Shown piece by piece: positions 32,586 through 39,388 of a stretch of 64,000 nucleotides of DNA. The DNA comes from Facklamia lactis (GTDB taxonomy: Bacteria; Bacillota; Bacilli; Lactobacillales; Aerococcaceae), in contig NZ_JACBXQ010000007.1 of NCBI RefSeq assembly GCF_015863205.1, forward strand, positions 1 to 64,000, read 5' to 3'. The position numbers and the translations under genes are program-made. The notes under the pieces were generated by a model. That model saw only the letters and a program-made list of their open reading frames with translations, searched no databases and was not told the DNA's origin. The stretch's first letter is position 1. Each line of letters opens with the position of its first letter.

Positions 32586-33959
32586 ATGAAATTAGTAAAA
32601 AAAACTATATTAACCTTTTGCAGTATAGTGGTTTTTAGTAATGTTCTTTCAATAAATACGATTTGGAAGAGTGATCTTAGGGTTAGAAATACTGTCTTAG
32701 CCCAAAGTGAACCTGTTTCTTGGACGGTACCTGAAGTGTTGATTGGTGTTTGGCAGTCTGAGGATGGAGAGTCACAATTTGCCTTGACTCATAATGGATA
32801 TTTCTCAACTAATAATGAAGGCTATCAAGTGGTTGAAACGCAAACTATTGATAACGGTGATTATCAATTGAGCTTTGACAGCCTAGATTATCAAACGAAT
32901 TCTAATTCGATGCAAATTAAGCATCAGACGACAGAAGATACGATAATGATTGATGATGTTATTTTTGTGAGACATGTCGACTCTAATATCATTAATTTTG
33001 TAAAAGATAAAGTAGCGGGTTTAGAACCAATCAACTTGGAGCAGTTATTGCGTGTCTCTGATCATCATTTAATGGCATATCATTTACAGTCAATTTACAA
33101 AACTGATGAAGCAATGGACTTAGCTCAACAAATGCGAGGGATTTACAACAATATAGCGGATGGCTTTCCGGAGTTGGAATTATTAGTGGATTCTGATTAC
33201 GAGGACTATCAAGAGCTAGCTCAACTTATTATGGATCAATCGGAATGGACCTTTTCTTTATTGAATACCGCACTTCCCAAAGATATTTTAAATTGGTATC
33301 GTGACTTATCGAATCAATATGATAATGACAGCCAATTAATAGAAGCATTATTGCCGAAGATTGAAAAAGCTTCGAATGACTATTTTCAACGAAAAGAACA
33401 AAGTGAAGTCCCTTACTTAGAAAATTATGAATGGGGCAATGATTCATATCCAGCTGATTCAGAGGACCCTCATCTTCTAGCGGAATCTGAATATGAGCTA
33501 AGGGATGGTAAGTTTGATCAAGAAGAGGCTTATACTATTCTAGTCAAAGCATTAGGATTGGAAGTTGATTACAATACTGGAGAGGTAGCCGAAGATGGAG
33601 GAGCCTATGTCTTTACCATCGATGGAGAGGAATATCGGGTTTTTGCGGATGGTGAAATAATTACTCCTGGTGGCGCCCCTATAAATCGAAACGATGATTC
33701 TCGACAAAGTCGTCAAGCTGAGACAAATGAGGAAGCGGTGATCGTTCCTTTTGAACCAGATATTGCGTTAAGTTATATCAGGGAGCATGAAAAAATGGAA
33801 GGAAATTTGTTTGTGGATGATTATGTCATTCATTCAGATGGTTCCATGACTATTGATGTCTCATATAAAGGAAAGAGGCAAGAAGGTGCTAGCAAAGAAG
33901 AAGCTCTGTATGCAAGATATAGAATTTATGAAACTGGAGAGTATAGTCAAGTGGAATAA
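32586..33959 (+). CDS. Large secreted protein of unknown function
   Basis: A 457-residue exported protein with an N-terminal signal sequence (KKTILTFCSIVVFSNVLS). The mature part starts with a beta-rich segment (LIGVWQSEDGESQFALTHNG, about 55-120) similar in style to lipocalin-like calycin domains. A helical middle (120-290) and a C-terminal region rich in acidic residues with EEAYTILVKALGL and AYVFTIDGEEYRVFADG follow. The last part resembles domains repeated in surface proteins of lactic acid bacteria, but I do not recognise a family. Repeated palindromes upstream suggest tight regulation. Confidence 0.65.
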   Translation: MKLVKKTILTFCSIVVFSNVLSINTIWKSDLRVRNTVLAQSEPVSWTVPEVLIGVWQSEDGESQFALTHNGYFSTNNEGYQVVETQTIDNGDYQLSFDSLDYQTNSNSMQIKHQTTEDTIMIDDVIFVRHVDSNIINFVKDKVAGLEPINLEQLLRVSDHHLMAYHLQSIYKTDEAMDLAQQMRGIYNNIADGFPELELLVDSDYEDYQELAQLIMDQSEWTFSLLNTALPKDILNWYRDLSNQYDNDSQLIEALLPKIEKASNDYFQRKEQSEVPYLENYEWGNDSYPADSEDPHLLAESEYELRDGKFDQEEAYTILVKALGLEVDYNTGEVAEDGGAYVFTIDGEEYRVFADGEIITPGGAPINRNDDSRQSRQAETNEEAVIVPFEPDIALSYIREHEKMEGNLFVDDYVIHSDGSMTIDVSYKGKRQEGASKEEALYARYRIYETGEYSQVE

Positions 33960-34205
33960 ACATAACGAGAATAAATGAGAAAATAAAGTTGTAGATTTGA
34001 AATTAAAAAACACGAATTTTTTGATAAAATTTTTTTTAATTCCATTATAAAAGCCTTTAAATTATGATGTAATGTCAAAATGTTTTAGGAGAGATAATGA
34101 AAAGGCTTCTTTTGGAGAAGTCAAATATGATTTGCAATCTATATCGAATAATGTTTAAAAGGTTAAATTATGGAATGTATGTTAAATTGCATAGTAAAAT
34201 GAAAC

Positions 34206-34333
34206 AAAATATTTTCAAACTAGGTCTTAAGAAAGCTCGTAAGAGCAACTAGTTTTCTAAGCGTTAATTGCAAGCTGTTTATTATATTTATAGAATTTTT
34301 ATCAAAGCAAGCTCAAACAAGCTTGCTTTTTTA
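34206..34333 (+). ncRNA. Structured intergenic element, copy 1
   Basis: The core AGGTCTTAAGAAAGCTCGTA(A) at 34222-34242 is identical over 21 bases to 43621-43641. AAACTAG (34217-34223) pairs with CTAGTTT (34249-34255), enclosing a GCTC-GTAA-GAGC hairpin. An intrinsic terminator with AAAGCAAGCT/AGCTTGCTTT arms ends the element, as in copy 2. It may be a small RNA or a conserved leader; the class is not recognised. Confidence 0.5.
34304..34333 (+). terminator. Terminator of structured element 1
   Basis: AAAGCAAGCT (34304-34313) and AGCTTGCTTT (34320-34329) form a perfect 10-base stem with a T-run. Confidence 0.88.
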
Positions 34334-34649
34334 TTTTGGTTATCTGGTTTACAATTCTCGAAAGAAAGGTTGTTGAAGTCGTCGGAATAAAGGGACCTAC
34401 GGATACAATATAAGGCGTAACGGAATGGAGCGGTGTTTCAATAAAATCAATGTAATGAATACCTTTGCTTAGAGTTTGAATTTTAAACGTATGAGTAAGT
34501 TGTTTTCAATTTGTCTTGATCCCAATAATTTTCAGTCTTATCTTGCATAATAATTACGTTATAAATTCAATATTTATTGTGTATAATCAGAATAGATTAC
34601 TCATTGGAAATGATAATACTTGGATATTTGAGGTAAGGAGTTTTTAAAT

Positions 34650-35252
34650 GTGGAGAAAAGTTATATTGTTATTGCAATGATAGTTTCGCTCATCATGATT
34701 ACTTCGGTTAGAATTATATTTGCATATCTATCTAAATCAAAATATTTCTTAGTAGATCATGCTAAATGGGTCGATTTACATGGTAATATCTTGAAAATTA
34801 CTGATGAATTGCTATCGATTGGAGCCTTATTATTTAGTGCTTCCATTATTTTTCTATTAGGAAGAGTCAGTCACGGTCTCTCATTATCTATATCTATCAT
34901 AATAGTATGTTTGTTTTATTGCATGTATTGCTGGTTAGGAATTGTATTAAGATTAGGGAATATGGTCTACCCTGTGAATCAAATAAAGATTTTAGATGAG
35001 AAATTTATCGATAAAGCTCTATTGCAAATCTATTCAAGACTTCATTTAGCAGATTTATCACTAGGTCTTCTAACAATTTTTGTTTCAAATATGAGTGATA
35101 ATGTATATGTGCAATGGAGCGGTTATTTTGTCGGTATTTTACAAATGATATTTACCTATTACAGTAAAATAATTAGACATAGAGAACATATTTTTACTAC
35201 AATAATTTGGTGTATATGGATGATAATATTTCAGTGGAGCTTGATCAAATAG
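34650..35252 (+). CDS. Membrane protein of unknown function
   Basis: A 200-residue protein with five or six hydrophobic spans (IVIAMIVSLIMITSVRIIFA at the start, IIFLLGRVSHGL, WLGIVLRLGNMVYP and a C-terminal TTIIWCIWMIIFQW helix). No catalytic motif is visible and I do not recognise the family. GTG at 34650 is taken as start, 10 bases from AAGGAG; an ATG in another frame two bases earlier opens only a 10-codon frame. The protein lies just before an HXXEE membrane protein and may work with it. Confidence 0.65.
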   Translation: MEKSYIVIAMIVSLIMITSVRIIFAYLSKSKYFLVDHAKWVDLHGNILKITDELLSIGALLFSASIIFLLGRVSHGLSLSISIIIVCLFYCMYCWLGIVLRLGNMVYPVNQIKILDEKFIDKALLQIYSRLHLADLSLGLLTIFVSNMSDNVYVQWSGYFVGILQMIFTYYSKIIRHREHIFTTIIWCIWMIIFQWSLIK

Positions 35253-35332
35253 ATAAATTTAATCGCTTATATATTAAAATTATGGAACGATAGGGGATCG
35301 TATTTTTATGGTCATAAAGAGGGGGGAAATAA

Positions 35333-35815
35333 ATGTTCAAGGAATCATTGATCTATATTATCTTTCCGCTGCTTTTCATGACGCATGAAATAGAAGAAAT
35401 ATTGTTTCTCCCTCCATTCGTTAAATCATTAAAAGCAACTAATCATCATCAACTAATAAGAAAAATCCCATCCATTAATACTTGTCAATTTACTCTAATT
35501 GTTTTAGAGCAGTTAATCATGATCCTCATGTTTTCTTTATACTGTTATTGGAAGGATGCTATATCACTTTATATCGTTTTAATCTTTGTGTATATTTTTC
35601 ATATAGCGATCCATTATGGACAATCTTTTATGATTAGAAAAATTGTTCCGGGATTATATTGCGGAACCTTGAGCACGATAATCCTCCTTTATTTCATATT
35701 AAATATGAAGGTGGACTATGGCATTGTATTAAGGGCTGTTCCCATAATATTGGGGATAGGAGTTCTGAATTTAATAGTGATGCACCAGTATGTTGGTGGG
35801 AAATTTAGGTGCTAA
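35333..35815 (+). CDS. HXXEE domain membrane protein
   Basis: A 160-residue membrane protein with the HXXEE signature near the N-terminus (FLLFMTHEIEEILF-like: THEIEE at residues 17-22) and four to five hydrophobic spans, including HIAIHYGQSF and the conserved final LNLIVMHQYVGGKF. Function is unknown for the family. Its last 28 codons and the following leader are duplicated at 28739-29022, before another acetyltransferase. AGAGGGGGG precedes ATG. Confidence 0.8.
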   Translation: MFKESLIYIIFPLLFMTHEIEEILFLPPFVKSLKATNHHQLIRKIPSINTCQFTLIVLEQLIMILMFSLYCYWKDAISLYIVLIFVYIFHIAIHYGQSFMIRKIVPGLYCGTLSTIILLYFILNMKVDYGIVLRAVPIILGIGVLNLIVMHQYVGGKFRC

Positions 35816-35860
35816 AAATATTCGATTGGGCAGTCTTATTTTTTTATACTAAATAGATGG

Positions 35861-36015
35861 TATAATGAATAGACGACAGGAGGAAATCCATATGAAGAAA
35901 CGATCAATTCAAGCACTTGGAATGGGATATGGATTTAGCATTGCCATTTTCTTTTAGAATGATTAGAAAGGGATCAGTCTGTACTTTTTTAATTCATTAA
36001 AGGAAAGGTGATGAG
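35861..36015 (+). promoter_or_regulatory. Duplicated leader, copy 2
   Basis: TGGTATAAT (TATAAT at 35861-35866), AGGAGG (35878-35883), the 21-codon peptide, AAGGGATCAGTCTGTACTT (35968-35986) and AAAGGAAAGG lie in the same order and spacing as in copy 1. Identity to 28868-29022 continues to the base before the start codon at 36016 and then stops. Confidence 0.65.
35892..35957 (+). CDS. 21-residue leader peptide, copy 2
   Basis: The frame encodes the same peptide as 28899-28964 (MKKRSIQALG to FSIAIFF), with one synonymous difference. It probably senses translation stalling upstream of the acetyltransferase gene. Confidence 0.6.
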   Translation: MKKRSIQALGMGYGFSIAIFF

Positions 36016-36543
36016 ATGTATATTGAAACAGAACGATTGATTATTCGGAAACTTGAATGGGAGGATCTGAATGGGGTCTTTCATATTTATCAAGATCAAG
36101 AGACGTGTCAATTTTTGCTGCACGATCCTTGGACAGAAGCGAATAAAGAACAAAATTTCACTGAAATGATCGAAAAAAGTGATTTAGAAATAGACCGTGC
36201 CGTCAATTTGGCAGTGGTGAGGAATCAGCATGTGATCGGACTCTTTCATGTTTGGTATACCGAAATGAAGAGAACCGTTGAGGTGGGGTATACTTTCTCG
36301 AAAGAGTATAGTGGAAAGGGTTATGCGACCGAAACATTAAAAGCGATGATCGATTTCATTTTTAAGCATCATGATGTCCACCGAATCCAAGCGGTTTGCG
36401 ATGATCGGAATGTGTCTTCTGAGCAACTGTGCTTAAGAGCTGGCATGCGAAAAGAAGCACATTTTATTAAAGATTTTTGGAATAAAGGCGAGTGGACCAG
36501 TAGTTTTGTGTTTGGAATATTGAGAGAAGAATATAAGCGTTAA
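36016..36543 (+). CDS. GNAT acetyltransferase, RimJ/RimL type
   Basis: A 175-residue acetyltransferase of the RimJ/RimL/GNAT_3 group. ETERLIIRKLEWEDLNGVFH, VEVGYTFSKEYSGKGYATET (with the GKGYATE acetyl-CoA loop) and HRIQAVCDDRNVSSEQLCLR followed by AGMRKEAHF are typical. It differs from the acetyltransferase at 29023 in every motif outside the GNAT fold, although both carry the same leader. Substrate could be a ribosomal protein N-terminus, an aminoglycoside-like drug or a metabolite. Confidence 0.88.
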   Translation: MYIETERLIIRKLEWEDLNGVFHIYQDQETCQFLLHDPWTEANKEQNFTEMIEKSDLEIDRAVNLAVVRNQHVIGLFHVWYTEMKRTVEVGYTFSKEYSGKGYATETLKAMIDFIFKHHDVHRIQAVCDDRNVSSEQLCLRAGMRKEAHFIKDFWNKGEWTSSFVFGILREEYKR

Positions 36544-36550
36544 GATTTAC

Positions 36551-36579
36551 AAGGAGCTCATAAAAGTGAGCTTCTTTTT
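36551..36579 (+). terminator. Terminator of the RimJ-type gene
   Basis: AGGAGCTCA pairs with TGAGCTTCT through G-U contacts, followed by T5. Confidence 0.75.
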
Positions 36580-36666
36580 GTTTTAAAAGTGTTGCTGTAA
36601 GTTTCCTGATAAAAATTGTTTTGATAAGAAAATATTTGAAACATTTTTAAGCTTATGCTAAACCAA

Positions 36667-36690
36667 ATTTAGTTAGGAGCCTAACTAAAT
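36667..36690 (+). promoter_or_regulatory. Palindromic operator before the MarR gene
   Basis: ATTTAGTTAGG and CCTAACTAAAT are perfect 11-base arms with a 2-base spacer, located 15 bases before the MarR-type start codon. The form and position are those of a MarR autorepression site. Confidence 0.78.
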
Positions 36691-36704
36691 TGAAAGGAGC
36701 GTTT

Positions 36705-37223
36705 ATGAAAGAGATTTATTTGAATGATAGTCCGGACTATCAAAAGTTAAAAAGCTTACAAGAATCCTATGATCATTTGGACATTGAGTCAGTGTTATTA
36801 TTCTTCGAAATTCAAAAAGGCTATAAAAAGATGAAACAACAACATGATTCTTTAATGTTTGAGCATGATTTAACGGAAGCAAAATTTAGTGTCATGATGT
36901 TACTTTCATATGAAGGAGATCGAACTTTATCACCGTCAGAATTGGCCCAAAAGATTGGAAGCAAAAAATCGACCATTACCGGCATTATAAAAGGGATGGA
37001 AGAGCTGAACTATATTCGACGCGTTCATAAAAGTGAAGATAAGCGAACAAACTATGTTCAATTAACGGAACAAGGGCTAAACAAGTTAAAGGAGTTTTTA
37101 CCTTTTAACTATCATTTAGTCAATCAATATTTTGAAGTGTTTAGTCAAGAAGAATTAAAGACCTATTTCAAATTAGCCAATAAATTGAGAATGCATTTAG
37201 TAGGGAAGGATATGAATGAATAA
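36705..37223 (+). CDS. MarR family transcriptional regulator
   Basis: A 172-residue winged-helix regulator. Residues about 60-125 contain LTEAKFSVMMLLSYEG, LSPSELAQKIGSKKSTITGI (recognition helix) and HKSEDKRTNYVQLTEQG (the DxRxxxVxLT wing), diagnostic of MarR proteins. ATG at 36705 follows AAAGGAGC. It overlaps a rhodanese-like gene by 8 bases and lies next to a perfect palindrome that is probably its own operator. Stress or small-molecule signals are likely inducers. Confidence 0.88.
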   Translation: MKEIYLNDSPDYQKLKSLQESYDHLDIESVLLFFEIQKGYKKMKQQHDSLMFEHDLTEAKFSVMMLLSYEGDRTLSPSELAQKIGSKKSTITGIIKGMEELNYIRRVHKSEDKRTNYVQLTEQGLNKLKEFLPFNYHLVNQYFEVFSQEELKTYFKLANKLRMHLVGKDMNE

Positions 37224-37572
37224 AGAAGAATTTTTAGAAATGTATTTAGGCTTGTATATTAACCATCATTTGGTATTAGAGGATATGAAGGCTGGAAGCC
37301 ACAAATATACGGTTATCGATGTACGAAATGCCCCTAAGGAAATGAAAGGAGATAAAATTAAAGACGCTCTTGAAATCCCTGCAAAAGAATTATCCGAAAG
37401 ACTTCAAGAACTCTCGAAAGACAAAATTTATGTCGTATACGATTGGACAGGTGGGACCATATTAGCCAAACAGGCGCTGCTCATTTTATTTAAAAATGGC
37501 TACGAAGCGTATGAACTGGCGGGAGCTTTAGAGGGATGGAGAGGCATGAGACTTCCTTTAGAGAAGGTGTAG
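37216..37572 (+). CDS. Rhodanese-like domain protein with substituted active-site cysteine
   Basis: A 118-residue rhodanese fold: YTVIDVRNAPKEMKGDKIKD, then KIYVVYDWTGGTILAKQALL and the C-terminal GYEAYELAGALEGWRGM. In active rhodaneses the loop after the VVY strand is CxxGxRS; here it reads YDWTGG, with Asp where the catalytic Cys is expected. It is therefore probably inactive as a sulfurtransferase and may bind a ligand or protein. The overlap with the MarR gene suggests they work together, perhaps as a sensor-regulator pair. Confidence 0.78.
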   Translation: MNKEEFLEMYLGLYINHHLVLEDMKAGSHKYTVIDVRNAPKEMKGDKIKDALEIPAKELSERLQELSKDKIYVVYDWTGGTILAKQALLILFKNGYEAYELAGALEGWRGMRLPLEKV

Positions 37573-37707
37573 ATATATGAAGGAATTAAAGCTTTTTACA
37601 AGCATATGGTAAATGAAGGTTTTCTTACTTCTGAAGATTTTGAGAGAATTGGTTTTATGGATAGCTGTAATGATATCGAAGAATTTGTTTCAAATTGGAT
37701 GAAATAA
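37573..37707 (+). pseudogene. C-terminal relic, possibly of a LOG-family gene
   Basis: An open frame just after the rhodanese stop encodes about 44 residues including KAFYKHMVNEGFLTSEDFER and ends at TAA (37705-37707). The pattern MVNEGFL..ED recalls the C-terminus of LOG/lysine decarboxylase-like cytokinin-activating proteins. The nucleotide-binding N-terminal part is missing. Family assignment is weak. Confidence 0.4.
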
Positions 37708-38087
37708 AAATTAGAGATTATTCAAAATAAAAGATAATATATTATCATAATCACTGGGGAACGTACTAGGAATATCTGTAGCTAACTATGTTTAAAAAAA
37801 TCAGTATTTTTTATCAAATGGCTATTCTTCAAAAAGCACTTCAAATGGAGTGCTTTTTTTGTGGTTATCTAGTGGATAATACATGGGGCAGTTAAAGCTT
37901 GCTTCTTACTGTTCTAGTACAAGAGTGAATGAATCGACTGTTGATTATTAATAATTCACTGTCTGACAATTTTAATAATTTTATCCAGTATGTTCACTTT
38001 ATGAAATGTTCTAAATATAATAGATAATAAATTAACTATTTGGTAATATATATCAAGAATAAATGAATTTTAGATTGGAGTGTTTTT
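37708..38087. other. Noncoding stretch with one terminator
   Basis: This AT-rich interval holds the hairpin at 37831-37859 and otherwise shows no gene. GGTTATCT after the hairpin also occurs after the terminator at 34304-34333, hinting at shared ancestry of the flanks. Confidence 0.45.
37831..37859 (+). terminator. Intrinsic terminator
   Basis: AAAAAGCACT and AGTGCTTTTTT arms are separated by an 8-base loop, with a T-run. Confidence 0.88.
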
Positions 38088-39311
38088 ATGAGAGGTTTAA
38101 AACGAGGGGTATTAATAGCATTATGGATATTTACATTATTAAGTTCTTTAAGTTTATTTAAAACTCATGATTTTGTTAGTAGTATATTTACAGTGCTGCT
38201 CATTTTTTATGTGGGTTATCATTATTTATTAAAAGATAAGAAGAAAGTTAATCAAAAATCGTTTATCGGTAAATTGAAACCTTTAATAAGAACAAAAAAA
38301 GAAAAGAATATTATCAAAACTGAAATTGAAATTAATGAAAGCCAATCTGATAATTCTAAAAATGGAGTCATTACAAAATTTAGAGAACAAAAAATTGACT
38401 CAGATATAAAAATAAAAAAACAGATCCTAAAAGAGCTCAAGCAAAAAATTAAGGAAGCTAATGATGAGCTTGAATTTATTGAATATGGCTTATATCAAAG
38501 AAAGTATAAATTTTCTGACTCAACAACTTATAAGCTTGCCTTAGAGAATATTAGATTAAAGGAAAAGGTTTTAATTAAAAATGATCAAGCAGGTATTATT
38601 TTAAATCCGATGATGTTAAATAATAGTGCTTCAAAAGGTAAGACAATGCAAAAACAACTAATCAAAGCGATGATCCGTGGATTTAATGGTGAAGCTGATG
38701 CATTACTTACCAAAATATCGGTTGCAAATTCTGAAAGAAAAGTTGCCTCTTTAGAAAGAATTTTTGAACAGATAAATAAACTCTACAAGAGAAATGAAAT
38801 TGAAATCAGTAAAAAATATTTAGAATATAAAAAAGAAGAACTTCAATTAGCAGCTGAATATGAACTAATGAAACAAGAAGAGAAAGAAGCTTTAAGAGAA
38901 CAAAGAAAAAAAGAACGAGAAGATAAAAAATTACAGGAAGAAATTAAGAAAAAACGTCAACAATTAGAAAAAGATAGGACACACTATAAACAAATGATTG
39001 ATAGTGTTGAAGAAATGATAAAAAAGGCTAGCGAATCTGAAATTAATGCATTAAAAGCTCAATTAGTAGAATATCAAGATAAAATTTCAGAATTAGATGA
39101 AATTGAAGAAGATATTGATTATCGAGAAGGCCATGCTAGTGCGGGTTATGTCTATGTCATATCTAATATTGGATCTTTTGGAAAGGATATTTATAAAATT
39201 GGAGTCACTCGTCGTTTAGAACCTCTTGAAAGAATAGCCGAACTGAGTAGTGCCTCTGTCCCATTTAGATTTGATGTACATGCCCTTGTATTTAGTGAGA
39301 ACGCTTTTTAG
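38088..39311 (+). CDS. DUF4041/T5orf172 (GIY-YIG-like) membrane-anchored protein, C-terminally truncated
   Basis: A 407-residue protein. Two hydrophobic segments at the N-terminus (LIALWIFTLLSSLSLF and TVLLIFYVGYHYLL) are followed by a charged region, a DUF4041-like domain (about 120-240), a long coiled coil rich in Lys and Glu (about 250-350) and the start of a T5orf172 GIY-YIG-like nuclease domain (GYVYVISNIGSFGKDIYKIG, VTRRLEPLERIAELS). The family normally continues with an ALE.ALH..F segment; here it stops at VFSENAF. The frame ends at a junction (near 39300) where the following helicase also lost its usual start, suggesting a deletion. It may be a phage-defence or phage-derived protein. 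Confidence 0.72.
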   Translation: MRGLKRGVLIALWIFTLLSSLSLFKTHDFVSSIFTVLLIFYVGYHYLLKDKKKVNQKSFIGKLKPLIRTKKEKNIIKTEIEINESQSDNSKNGVITKFREQKIDSDIKIKKQILKELKQKIKEANDELEFIEYGLYQRKYKFSDSTTYKLALENIRLKEKVLIKNDQAGIILNPMMLNNSASKGKTMQKQLIKAMIRGFNGEADALLTKISVANSERKVASLERIFEQINKLYKRNEIEISKKYLEYKKEELQLAAEYELMKQEEKEALREQRKKEREDKKLQEEIKKKRQQLEKDRTHYKQMIDSVEEMIKKASESEINALKAQLVEYQDKISELDEIEEDIDYREGHASAGYVYVISNIGSFGKDIYKIGVTRRLEPLERIAELSSASVPFRFDVHALVFSENAF

Positions 39312-39388
39312 ATGCATTAACGGCTTATGATGGAACCTTAGAAGAGCGGACGATAAATTATCAAACACCGCAGTATATATATGATAAT

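Noticed and set aside
34206-34333. Fst-type type I toxin-antitoxin pair in the structured element
   Set aside because: The terminator placement suggested it, but no small hydrophobic peptide gene lies in the element on either strand.
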